A stretch of 64,000 nt of DNA from Nitrosopumilus sp. Its GTDB lineage: Archaea; Thermoproteota; Nitrososphaeria; Nitrososphaerales; Nitrosopumilaceae. The stretch covers positions 1 to 64,000 of the forward strand of contig NZ_JAILWC010000003.1 of assembly GCF_025699125.1 (NCBI RefSeq), written 5' to 3'. The position numbers were made by a program, and so were the translations under genes. Shown here in pieces: positions 27,043 to 34,927 of the stretch (position 1 is its first letter; each line of letters starts with the position of its first letter). The notes below the pieces were generated by a model. It was not told the origin of the DNA. It saw nothing but the letters and a program-made list of their open reading frames with translations, and searched no databases.

Positions 27043-27330
27043 TCAATACCTCAGATTCATGCTTTCTACTAATCCCTGAAACCTCTTAAATTCCTGGAAA
27101 AATTGAAGTCCTTTTTCGGTAATCAAAAAGACCCTATTCCTATCATTTTTGACGGATTCTACTAAGCCGGCTTCTACCAGTTTCTCACATTTGTCTAGTA
27201 CTGCATAGTGAGATAGGTTGGCTTTACGAGAGATTGCAGATACAATGATTCCACTACGACCACCATCGGCGGTAACGTCTAAGATATCACCCATTATGCC
27301 CATTTCGGACCTGTATTGTTGTTTTGACAT
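27043..27330 (-). CDS. Winged-helix transcriptional regulator
   Basis: The 95-aa product has a winged-helix fold: a helix pair with SAISRKANLSHYAVLDKCEKLVEAGLVE as the recognition region and RVFLITEKGLQFF as the wing, as in small archaeal HTH_45-type regulators. It has no effector domain. The upstream gap contains repeated GCGGAAC motifs that could be its operator, which would imply autoregulation of this regulator/sensor/coiled-coil operon. Confidence 0.85.
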   Translation of the reverse strand: MSKQQYRSEMGIMGDILDVTADGGRSGIIVSAISRKANLSHYAVLDKCEKLVEAGLVESVKNDRNRVFLITEKGLQFFQEFKRFQGLVESMNLRY

Positions 27331-27380
27331 GCAATAGTATACAACTACTTAGTTTATGAGGGACATTCTGAAACTTCATA

Positions 27381-27408
27381 GCGGAACACAAAGCGGAACG
27401 TTCATTCC
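27381..27408. promoter_or_regulatory. Candidate operator: GCGGAAC direct repeats overlapping an imperfect palindrome
   Basis: GCGGAAC occurs at 27381-27387 and 27393-27399, a 12-bp period. The second copy runs into GGAACGTTCATTCC (27395-27408), a near-palindrome. Lying 51-78 bp before the winged-helix gene start, it is a plausible binding site for that regulator. Confidence 0.4.
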
Positions 27409-27584
27409 AGTGAAAAAAATGATGATTTTTATTAAAATTTGATGCGAGGAGGAAAAATAGGATAAAACTCATGCCTGAAAAAATGATTATCCAAGTTGGA
27501 TTTTCTAAAAAAATTCTAGTTTTACACGATTTGATAAAAATGATTTAGTTTTAAGATATTTTTGGAAATTTTATTAAAATTTTG

Positions 27585-27593
27585 TATATAAAG
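27585..27593 (+). promoter_or_regulatory. TATA box for the exported protein gene at 27647
   Basis: TATATAAAG ends 53 bp before the ATG, predicting a leader of about 30 nt. Confidence 0.5.
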
Positions 27594-27646
27594 AACAGGA
27601 TGTTTCCTAGCCGTTCCTAAACTATCATGTTAGTAATGATTACTCA

Positions 27647-28312
27647 ATGGTAAAAATCCAAAAAAGAACCATTAGAGGAATAATCATCCTTTTGATGCTT
27701 TTTGCTTCACAATTATCTGTAAACTATTCATTTGCCGAATCAGAAGATAGTCAAGAGGAAAAGGTAAAAGTTTCAAAAACCATTAAAAAAGATAGACTTT
27801 GGGCAATTCTAACTGAAAAAGTAGTTGACGGGAAGTTAGAACTGCAGCGTTATGCTTTACCTGCTAATCTTTCAGAAGAAGATTTACAGAGAATGCCCAT
27901 TAAAGATCAAACATCTGGTTGGGTATATGTAAATTACAAGGCATTTCACTCTGGAATTGTACTTTTTGATGGAAAAGCATCAAAAGTTGGAGACAATTTA
28001 TGGAAGATTTCGGGGAAAAATGAATTAAATCTTGAAGAAAGAAAGTTTGACTTAGAAATAAGTGGAAAATCTAATGATTCACATGGTGTAATACATGGAA
28101 TAGCCTCAGATGAGGATCTCAGTTACAGAGTAATATTTTCTGGAAAAATAACAGAAACCGGTGAGGAAAATGAGTTTGCTATTTCTTTTCTTATCTCAGG
28201 TTTAAAAAATATTGAGACAGAACAAAATATCAAGCTTTTACAGATTGGAGAATTAAGCATTAATTCAGAAGAATCTAATAGTTTTATTCAAGAATTTAGA
28301 AACTCAATATAG
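27647..28312 (+). CDS. Exported protein of unknown function
   Basis: The 221-aa product has a signal peptide (residues 1-30, with a basic KIQKR start and SFA before the probable cut). The mature part has alternating strands (GWVYVNYKAF, GIVLFDGKASK, LWKISGKNEL, YRVIFSGKI), suggesting a beta-sandwich or barrel. It has no cysteines. I see some resemblance in style to the sensor and cupredoxin-like proteins of this window, but no family match. Confidence 0.65.
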   Translation: MVKIQKRTIRGIIILLMLFASQLSVNYSFAESEDSQEEKVKVSKTIKKDRLWAILTEKVVDGKLELQRYALPANLSEEDLQRMPIKDQTSGWVYVNYKAFHSGIVLFDGKASKVGDNLWKISGKNELNLEERKFDLEISGKSNDSHGVIHGIASDEDLSYRVIFSGKITETGEENEFAISFLISGLKNIETEQNIKLLQIGELSINSEESNSFIQEFRNSI

Positions 28313-28419
28313 GTGAAATAATCACCGTTTTTTTCTTTAATTGAATAAAAATCATTCACAAGGTCAGCTTTGAGATTCATAATAACTTTTTATTCCCATT
28401 TTGAAAAGAAAATCATAAA

Positions 28420-28884
28420 ATGTTTGATAAATTCAAAAATGAAGGAGGAGAAATGGTAAAAGAAAATGTTAATCCAGAAGAATCTGTAGAATCAGATTCA
28501 ACAATTGAATCTGCTAGTGAGATTGGAATTGGAGAGTTGATGGGTAAACGTGCAAAATTAGAAGAGGCAATAGATTATGTAGGTTTAATGATTAAAAATC
28601 TTAAAGACAAGAGAACTTTACTTGAAAAGGACATTGAGGAAGAATCTGTAGACATCAAAAATCTTAAAGAAAAATTACAAAAAGTAAGTGAATACATAGA
28701 CGAGGAAAATAGGGGAATTCATGAGCTTACAAAAAAGAGACAGCAGGTAGAAAATGAGGCAGACGAGGTAGGTTCGATTATCAATACTTTAAGAGAGAAA
28801 CTCTCAGGTGTGGATAAGGTAATTGATGATGAAGGTAATAGGGTTAAGAGAATTAAAGAATCTAGAGAGTCATTAACTGATTAA
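28420..28884 (+). CDS. Coiled-coil protein next to cdvB paralog 2
   Basis: The 154-aa product is cytoplasmic, acidic at the N terminus and a continuous coiled coil from about residue 36 to the end (heptads in LEEAIDYVGLMIKNLKDKRTL and later). It converges with the second cdvB gene (11-bp gap), so proximity does not imply co-expression. A structural or membrane-remodelling partner role is possible but unsupported by motifs. Confidence 0.65.
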   Translation: MFDKFKNEGGEMVKENVNPEESVESDSTIESASEIGIGELMGKRAKLEEAIDYVGLMIKNLKDKRTLLEKDIEEESVDIKNLKEKLQKVSEYIDEENRGIHELTKKRQQVENEADEVGSIINTLREKLSGVDKVIDDEGNRVKRIKESRESLTD

Positions 28885-28895
28885 AAAAATTTTAA

Positions 28896-29537
28896 TCAAT
28901 AGAATTTTGTGCTAGTTGCTTCTTTAGTACTTGTAGGAACTGAAGGGAACATTTGTCCAGTTGAACTTTCTGCAACAGCTGCAGCCTCTTTTAGTATACT
29001 CTCAGATTCTGCATTAGTGGTTGCATCCATTCCAAATGCTGCATCACCTGAGAAACTTTCAGTCATGAATCCACCTAACATTTCTGCCATTTGACCAATT
29101 TCTTGTTCAGCTCCTGGCATTACTTTTCCTAGTGATGATTTTAGATTTTTCATTAACCCCATTGTTGGCATGATTGCTACAACTGTGTCTCCAAGATCAC
29201 TACAGGTAGTTAATCGTAATTCAATTTGTTCCAATGCTATTCTGGCACTACTTAAAATTTTTGTAACTTTTCTTACCTCTGCTAATTCATTTCCTAAAAC
29301 TTTTGAAGTCTGAGTATCATGTTTTTGTGTTGCATCTACAATTCTTTGAAATAGTTTTGCATCACGTTCTTGTAAATTTGTTAGCATTGAATCTAATTTT
29401 CTAATTTGATTTTGTAATTTTTTAATACCTTCTTGGACTCTTGGTTTTAATGCACCTTTTGGCTTAATAGTATCATTAATTTTTTCAGATATACTAGGCT
29501 GTGGTTGTTTTGACCAATCTTTAGTTAAATTAGGCAT
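28896..29537 (-). CDS. cdvB: CdvB-like ESCRT-III family protein (paralog 2)
   Basis: From the ATG at 29537 (PNLTKDW follows) the product is 213 aa. An upstream ATG at 29570 would add 11 residues. It shares its helical core with the 1013-1663 gene: KPKGALKPR, KLDSMLTNLQERDAKLFQR, ELAEVRKVTKIL and FPSVPTST. ESCRT-III subunits assemble into membrane-constricting polymers. Two paralogs in 28 kb fit the multiple CdvB copies known in thaumarchaea. The C-terminal tail is shorter than in paralog 1. Confidence 0.87.
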   Translation of the reverse strand: MPNLTKDWSKQPQPSISEKINDTIKPKGALKPRVQEGIKKLQNQIRKLDSMLTNLQERDAKLFQRIVDATQKHDTQTSKVLGNELAEVRKVTKILSSARIALEQIELRLTTCSDLGDTVVAIMPTMGLMKNLKSSLGKVMPGAEQEIGQMAEMLGGFMTESFSGDAAFGMDATTNAESESILKEAAAVAESSTGQMFPSVPTSTKEATSTKFY

Positions 29538-29754
29538 AATTTCAATAATAGAATATGTACTTAATCTCAAGAGTAAATAATGCTTAACAGTACATTAAAT
29601 TTTACTAGCTAAACTAAACAGTAAAAATAGGATCTTGTCATCAGGCTCATATTTTTGATAGATTATTTGAAATCAATGACTTAAATCTGTCATTAATAAA
29701 ATCATAATTCCTTTTATAGTAAGTATTTTAATAATTGATTTTGGATTTGATTTA

Positions 29755-30186
29755 ATGAATAAAAAAATTATTGTGATTCCCATAGTAGCTTTAATTGTAA
29801 TTTTTGTTGTAAATTTTTCATTAGATCAACCTGAGAGGGAGGAAAATACGGTGTTTCATGTAACTCTTGCAGATCCTAATCTTTATTCGAATGGAGTTTA
29901 TTCTGATTCATTTGTTTTGGATGAAGGTCAATACTCATTTAGATTTGTTCCAAATGGAAGCAGTCCAGAAATTTTATCAATTTCATTAAATGGAGAGAGT
30001 TTTAATTTTATCGAAGATTTTAAGCTTGAAAGCACATCACATCATACAGGAATTTCTGAATATTTTACCTGGAAATATACTGGAAAAGAAATGCTGGAAA
30101 TTTCTGAAAAACAAGAAATTTCCATCATCATCAATCCAAATGGAAAAATTATGGGTTCTGTATCTGTGTATATCTTACAAAATTAA
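29755..30186 (+). CDS. Membrane-anchored extracytoplasmic protein
   Basis: The 143-aa product has an N-terminal hydrophobic anchor (about residues 4-23) and a small beta-rich domain with an YSFRFVPNGSSPEILSISLNG block. The arrangement of strands recalls jelly-roll or C2-like surface domains found in many thaumarchaeal exported proteins. No catalytic motif. A branched RNA-like structure starts 4 bp after the stop codon. Confidence 0.6.
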   Translation: MNKKIIVIPIVALIVIFVVNFSLDQPEREENTVFHVTLADPNLYSNGVYSDSFVLDEGQYSFRFVPNGSSPEILSISLNGESFNFIEDFKLESTSHHTGISEYFTWKYTGKEMLEISEKQEISIIINPNGKIMGSVSVYILQN

Positions 30187-30189
30187 GAG

Positions 30190-30282
30190 GCGTAAACCCC
30201 TTTACTGCAGAACTTTGAGAGATTTCCTCTCTTTCTCAGATGTTAAATATCTGATTACCTTTTTTGTTCTGCGGGGTTACGC
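30190..30282 (+). ncRNA. Branched stem structure, candidate structured RNA
   Basis: The 3' arm (30266-30282) is one continuous 17-nt strand pairing with two 5' segments, 30190-30200 (GCGTAAACCCC, one bulged A) and 30207-30213 (GCAGAAC), separated by a 6-nt bulge. Enclosed are two hairpins: GAGAG/CTCTC (30217-30231) and CAGAT/ATCTG (30237-30253). This makes a closed three-way structure of about 93 nt with GC-rich helices in AT-rich DNA. It could be an independent sRNA, a 3'-UTR element of the gene ending at 30186, or a leader for the SDR gene. It resembles no tRNA or SRP RNA. Confidence 0.5.
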
Positions 30283-30450
30283 AGTTTTAGTCGATAGAAT
30301 TTATATCTATTGACATTATAACATATACAAACTCTAAGTATTTAAAATTTTATATGAAATATTATAAAAATATAGATAGTTTTTTAAAAAAAATTATACC
30401 TAATTATGTGTTAATGGAGGTATAAATTACGATTTTTCAATTAAAAACTA

Positions 30451-31194
30451 TTGAAATTATCTGGTAAAGTTGCGATAGTTACTGGTGGAAGTCGTGGAAT
30501 AGGTCTTGCTACTGCAAAAATTTTATCTGAAAATGGTGCAACAGTAGTTCTAACAGCAAAAAATCAAGAAAGATTAGAAAAAGCATCATCTGAAATTCCA
30601 AATTCATTAGGAATAGCTGCAGATATCAAAAACAAAAATGATGTAAAAAATGTAGTAAGTAAAACAGTTGCAAAGTTTGGTCAAATAGATATTCTTGTAA
30701 ATAATGCTGGAATTTTTCCAAAAATTAAGGAACTGCATATGATTGATGAGGATGAATGGAATGAGATTTTGGACGTTAATCTTACAGGACAATTTAGATT
30801 TACTAAGGAAGCAATTCCATACCTACAGAAGACATCTGGTTCAATAATTAACATTTCATCTGATGCAGGATTGAAGGCATATCAAGGATTTAATGCGGAT
30901 GCATATTCTGCAACAAAAGCTGCATTGATTTTGCTGACAAAGTGCTGGGCATTAGAATATGCTAAAGATAAGATCCGAGTAAATTGTATTTGTCCAGGAG
31001 TAGTTGATACAGATATGACAAAACCATTTTTGAAAACTCAAGAAGATAAAGAGTTCATGGATAATGAACATCCAATAGGCAGAATTGGCCAACCGGAAGA
31101 AGTAGGAAAGGCAGTTTTGTATTTTGCATCAGATGATGCATCTTGGACTACAGGAGCAATTCTTGCTGTAGATGGAGGAGAATCGATAAAATGA
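30451..31194 (+). CDS. Short-chain dehydrogenase/reductase, FabG-like
   Basis: The 247-aa product starts at TTG and has VTGGSRGIGLAT (cofactor loop, residues 9-20), NNAGIFPK, a SSDAG serine motif, the YSATK catalytic pair and a C-terminal ILAVDGGES typical of FabG-like SDRs. It should reduce or oxidise a carbonyl/hydroxyl with NAD(P). The substrate is open: acyl chains or sugars are possible. A GGAGGT sequence lies about 30 nt before the TTG, too far to be a standard ribosome site for it. The TTG is chosen because VAIVTGG must be near the N terminus. Confidence 0.87.
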   Translation: MKLSGKVAIVTGGSRGIGLATAKILSENGATVVLTAKNQERLEKASSEIPNSLGIAADIKNKNDVKNVVSKTVAKFGQIDILVNNAGIFPKIKELHMIDEDEWNEILDVNLTGQFRFTKEAIPYLQKTSGSIINISSDAGLKAYQGFNADAYSATKAALILLTKCWALEYAKDKIRVNCICPGVVDTDMTKPFLKTQEDKEFMDNEHPIGRIGQPEEVGKAVLYFASDDASWTTGAILAVDGGESIK

Positions 31195-31231
31195 ATGCAT
31201 ATGAATTTAATACGACTCAAGAGAACAAAAA

Positions 31232-31441
31232 ATGATGAAAGATAAAAAATCAAAAGCTAAATTGATAATATTGTTAGGAGTTATTTGGGTGCTAATTACA
31301 TTACCTCTTCCATGGATAGTGAATAATCCAGAAGTTTCAGAATCTCAATTCAACACTATTCTTGGAATAATTGGAATTATGTCAATACCATTTATTGTTC
31401 TAGGAGTTGCATGGACGTTAAAACCAGAACTTACAACTTAG
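31232..31441 (+). CDS. Small two-helix membrane protein
   Basis: The 69-aa product has a basic start (KDKKSKAK), a hydrophobic helix at about 10-30 and another at about 42-62. It sits between the SDR and phosphatase genes with 10-40 bp gaps, so it is probably in the same operon. Unknown function. Confidence 0.6.
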   Translation: MMKDKKSKAKLIILLGVIWVLITLPLPWIVNNPEVSESQFNTILGIIGIMSIPFIVLGVAWTLKPELTT

Positions 31442-31451
31442 GTAATTTCAA

Positions 31452-32267
31452 TTGAAAGATATTCCAATAATTAATAAAATTCCTGAATTAGAAATTGCTA
31501 TTAAGGCTGTAGAAGAGGCTGGAAAAGCTATTTTGGAAATTTATCAAGGAAATTTTGAATCATTTACAAAAAGTGATGACTCCCCAATTACTGAGGCAGA
31601 TATTAAAAGTAATAATATCATTAAAGAAATTCTTGCACAAACAAAATATCCAATTTTATCTGAAGAAGACAAGGACGATCTTAGCAGACTATCAAAAGAT
31701 ACGATATGGATAGTAGATCCACTTGATGGAACTTCTGATTTTATTGATAAAACAGGCGAATTCACTGTTATGATTGGATTAATTAAAAATAAAAAACCAA
31801 TTCTTGGGATAATCGGTTGGCCAACAGAAAAAACAATATTTGTTGCACAAAAAGGAAGTGGGGCATTTAGATATTCAAATGGCGAATGGGAAAAAATTAC
31901 TGTAACAAAAGTCGCAGATCTTTCGAAATGTAGAACTGTTGGATCAAGACATCATTTGTCTGATAAAGAAAAAGCATTCATTAAAAAATTAGGTATTGAA
32001 GATTTTACAAGTATAGGGAGTTCATTAAAAGTAGGAAAAATTAGCTCGGGTGAAGCTGAGGCATATATTACAACTACAAATAAAATGAAAGAGTGGGACT
32101 CCGCAGCTTCTTATTGTATTATTTCTGAAGCTGGAGGAAAAATGACAGATATGTTAGGAAATGATATCACGTATAATAACAAAGAAGTTCATCATCAAAA
32201 TGGAATTTTAGTAACAAATGGACTAATTCATGATAAAATTATTGATGAATTTAAAAAATTAGAGTAG
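31452..32267 (+). CDS. cysQ: Inositol-monophosphatase-family phosphatase, CysQ-like
   Basis: The 271-aa product carries the IMPase metal-binding motifs: SEED (Glu pair), DPLDGTSDF and WDSAA near the C terminus, in the order expected for lithium-sensitive phosphatases. The length and the GTSDFI motif fit CysQ-like 3'(2'),5'-bisphosphate nucleotidases, which recycle 3'-phosphoadenosine 5'-phosphate. That reading is supported by its neighbour, the converging APS kinase gene, which overlaps it by 9 bp. Inositol or fructose phosphatase activity remains possible. The start is TTG. Confidence 0.82.
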   Translation: MKDIPIINKIPELEIAIKAVEEAGKAILEIYQGNFESFTKSDDSPITEADIKSNNIIKEILAQTKYPILSEEDKDDLSRLSKDTIWIVDPLDGTSDFIDKTGEFTVMIGLIKNKKPILGIIGWPTEKTIFVAQKGSGAFRYSNGEWEKITVTKVADLSKCRTVGSRHHLSDKEKAFIKKLGIEDFTSIGSSLKVGKISSGEAEAYITTTNKMKEWDSAASYCIISEAGGKMTDMLGNDITYNNKEVHHQNGILVTNGLIHDKIIDEFKKLE

Positions 32268-32780
32268 GTTTCTTTCTTTAAGAAAGTCCTTTACTTTGTT
32301 TGCACTATCTGAAAGAGGTTCATTTTCTGTATCAATTACTAAATCTGCCTTTTCTGGGGCTTCATAAGGATCATCAATTCCGGTAAAACCTTTGATTTCT
32401 CCTTTTCTTGCCTTGGCATACATACCTTTGACATCTCTTTCCTCACATTTTGCAAGTGAACATTTCACATAAACTTCTGCAAATTGATTTCCAGCGTTAA
32501 TTATTTCTCTAGCATTTTTTCTGTTTTCAGAATATGGAGAAACTAGTGATACCACACTTGGAACACCATGATTTAACAAAAGTTTTGCCAGGTGAGCAAC
32601 TTTTTTGTTATGTTCATCTCTGCCTGCCTTTGAAAAATCTTTTGGGGAGAACCATTCTCTCAATTCATCTCCATCAAGCATTGCCAAATTTGGAATATCT
32701 TTTTGCAAGTCTTTTACGATGGTGGTCTTTCCTGAACAAGGAAGACCTGTCATCCAAAGAACAAAAGGTTTCATAAACAA
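32259..32780 (-). CDS. cysC: Adenylylsulfate (APS) kinase
   Basis: The 173-aa product has Walker A GLPCSGKTT (residues 12-20), a LDGDELREWF motif and KCEERDVKGMYAKARKGEIKGFTGIDDPYE, all diagnostic of CysC. It makes PAPS from APS. As the reductase encoded at 14375 is of the APS type, PAPS here would serve sulfotransferases or signalling. Faces cysQ, whose product would degrade PAP, the by-product of sulfation. Confidence 0.94.
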   Translation of the reverse strand: MFMKPFVLWMTGLPCSGKTTIVKDLQKDIPNLAMLDGDELREWFSPKDFSKAGRDEHNKKVAHLAKLLLNHGVPSVVSLVSPYSENRKNAREIINAGNQFAEVYVKCSLAKCEERDVKGMYAKARKGEIKGFTGIDDPYEAPEKADLVIDTENEPLSDSANKVKDFLKERNLL

Positions 32781-32811
32781 AAATATCTAAACAACCCATA
32801 AAGAGCTTACG

Positions 32812-33402
32812 TTAATTTGCCCACGGTTGATTTTCTAAATAATCAATCTCTGCAATCATCTCATCTACTTTTTTTACTATAGCAAATACTGATCTGTATT
32901 GTTCATACATTTCAATTTCTTCTTCTTGAGATAAGACATTTGCTTCTGCATCATCAAAAAATTTGTTTTCTTTGTTAAGATGATCATTTAAGAAAATGGC
33001 ATACGTTCTCAAGTATCTCGATACAGGCTCTTGTGCATCTTCCCCTTCTTTCCATCTTTTTAGATGATGTAATATTTGTCGAGCAATGTTTCTTCCAAAT
33101 TCATGTTCTATCATAAATTTTCTAATTTCTTCTTTTAGAGAACCATAGCTTGCAACACATGGAAAATACGAATCTTCTTCTCTTGAGTGATGGATAGAAT
33201 CAATAAATTCTGAAATTATCATGGTAATTTTTGTTAGGTCTGAAAATGGAATTTTTCTTCCTTTATAGAGTTCTTCAGAACATTTTAGAACTATCTTCTC
33301 TAGACGACGAACTTGATCATGATCAGCACGTAGTTGATTTGTAGCACTCAAGTAAGATAAGTACAATAAATGCTGATTTAATGTGTATCTAAAATCAATC
33401 AA
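32812..33402 (-). CDS. Hemerythrin-like (HHE) domain protein
   Basis: The 196-aa product is all-helical with the His/Glu pattern of HHE cation-binding domains: ADHDQ near residue 28, HHSREEDSYFP around residue 75, EHEFGR, and HLNKENKFF. Together these would hold a di-iron centre, used for O2, NO or iron handling. The start is a TTG with no better candidate nearby, so the exact N terminus is uncertain. Lies 30 bp after cysC's start region and diverges from the antiporter gene. Confidence 0.82.
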   Translation of the reverse strand: MIDFRYTLNQHLLYLSYLSATNQLRADHDQVRRLEKIVLKCSEELYKGRKIPFSDLTKITMIISEFIDSIHHSREEDSYFPCVASYGSLKEEIRKFMIEHEFGRNIARQILHHLKRWKEGEDAQEPVSRYLRTYAIFLNDHLNKENKFFDDAEANVLSQEEEIEMYEQYRSVFAIVKKVDEMIAEIDYLENQPWAN

Positions 33403-33468
33403 GGAGCTAAATTTATCAAATAAATCTGATTTAATTTCCCTCTAGAAATATTTAGATTCAGACATATA

Positions 33469-34926
33469 ATGAGTTTCATAATTTTGTCTGTCTTGCAGTT
33501 GTTTAGAGGACAAATCGATGTATTGGAAACATTATTTAATTTTGATTCAAGTTCGATTTTAACTAAAATTACAGAGCTACAAAGTTCTATAGCTGCATTA
33601 TCTATTCAGGATGGTCCAATTGCTTCAGCTCATGTGATTTTACTTGCAGCAGGTGTTGTTATTTTTCTAGGAGTTGCAGGTGAGGCATTTTTTAAAAAAA
33701 CAGGAGTTCCAGATGTTGCATTTTTAATGATTCTCGGAGTAATTATAGGTCCAGTATTTGGTTTAATTCAACCAGAAGCAGTAATCCAAGTCGTTCCATA
33801 CTTTGCAGCACTAGCACTAATTATTATCATGTTTGATGGAGGATTAAATCTAGACATCAAACATGTTATAAGAACTGCTCATTTCTCAGTAACATTAGCA
33901 ATTTTAGGTTTTATTTTATCTGTTGCAATAATCACATTTGCTGCTCATTTTGCCTTGGGCTGGTTATGGTTAGAAAGTATTTTGTTAGGTTCAATTGTTG
34001 GTGGAAGTAGCTCTGCTATTGTTTTTGGCCTTGTTAGAAATATCAAAATTTCCGAAGAGACAAAGTCTATGTTAAGTTTTGAATCTGCGCTAACAGATAT
34101 CTTAGCTACAATTATTGCATTCATATTATTTGAAGCAGTACTTGCAGGACATTTTGATCTGCAAACATTAGAAGAAACACTTGGAAGAGCAGTTGTTGTG
34201 GGTTTGGTGCTTGGGTTTGGTGTAGGAATTCCTTGGATGTATGTTTCAACAAAGCTTGGAAATGCTCAACATGCATATATGCTAACATTAGGTGTTTTGT
34301 TTGTTTTATTTTTCTTGGCAAATTCATTTGGAGAATCCGGAGCTTTGACAGCATTAGTATTTGGTTTAATGATTGGAAACAAAAGACATCTTTCAAAAAT
34401 ACTCAGATTTAAGCTACCAAAAATTGAGATGGATGATCCAACGCATAACCAACTTACATTTTTGGTAAGATCATTCTTTTTTGTATTTGTAGGATTGATG
34501 GCAAGTTTTGGACAAGTAGAATATCTTATCTTTGGTGTTCTAATTACAATTGTAATTTATTTTGGAAGAATGTTTGTTGGTAAAATAACCCTAACCAAGA
34601 AATTCTCGTTATTAGACAAGGCAGTTACAAATGCGATGATACCAAGAGGATTGGCAGCTGCAGTACTCGCTACATATCCAATTACGATGGGAATATCAAA
34701 TGCAGAAGCATATCCACAGCTTGTTTTCTTTATCATCTTATCATCAGTGGTAATTACAACAATTGGATTAGGAAAATCAAAGAAAATCCCCCCTCCCGAA
34801 TCAGTGGAAGGTGGTTTTGTTAAACCAACTGAAGGAGATTCGGATGAAGGGATATTTACTGATGATCATATAGATAAATCAGTTGGAGGGGGTTCTGTTA
34901 AACCAACTGAAAATTCTCAAAAATAG
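33469..34926 (+). CDS. Cation:proton antiporter (CPA family)
   Basis: The 485-aa product has about twelve transmembrane helices, with the family motifs FDGGLNLD (helix with the conserved Asp), GGSSSAIVFGL and ESALTDILATI, as in NhaP/KefB-like Na+/H+ or K+/H+ antiporters. The C terminus has no RCK/TrkA domain. Instead it ends in a Gly/Pro-rich tail with a duplicated GG-x-VKPTE motif. The N terminus carries an extra region of about 60 residues before the first canonical helix. It should exchange Na+ or K+ against H+ for pH and salt balance. Confidence 0.88.
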   Translation: MSFIILSVLQLFRGQIDVLETLFNFDSSSILTKITELQSSIAALSIQDGPIASAHVILLAAGVVIFLGVAGEAFFKKTGVPDVAFLMILGVIIGPVFGLIQPEAVIQVVPYFAALALIIIMFDGGLNLDIKHVIRTAHFSVTLAILGFILSVAIITFAAHFALGWLWLESILLGSIVGGSSSAIVFGLVRNIKISEETKSMLSFESALTDILATIIAFILFEAVLAGHFDLQTLEETLGRAVVVGLVLGFGVGIPWMYVSTKLGNAQHAYMLTLGVLFVLFFLANSFGESGALTALVFGLMIGNKRHLSKILRFKLPKIEMDDPTHNQLTFLVRSFFFVFVGLMASFGQVEYLIFGVLITIVIYFGRMFVGKITLTKKFSLLDKAVTNAMIPRGLAAAVLATYPITMGISNAEAYPQLVFFIILSSVVITTIGLGKSKKIPPPESVEGGFVKPTEGDSDEGIFTDDHIDKSVGGGSVKPTENSQK

Positions 34927-34927
34927 A

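Larger units (their letters stand above)
27331..27646. other. 316-bp divergent intergenic region with control elements
   Basis: The gap between the winged-helix gene and the exported protein gene at 27647 holds two GCGGAAC direct repeats, a TATA box for the plus-strand gene, a strong GAGGAGG sequence at 27446-27452, and a possible 25-codon frame (27471-27548) that I do not accept as a gene. No RNA-like GC-rich structure is seen. Confidence 0.6.

Noticed and set aside
27471-27548. 25-codon frame in the 27.3-27.6 kb gap with GAGGAGG 18 nt upstream
   Set aside because: The spacing is too long for a normal ribosome site and the peptide has no recognisable features.
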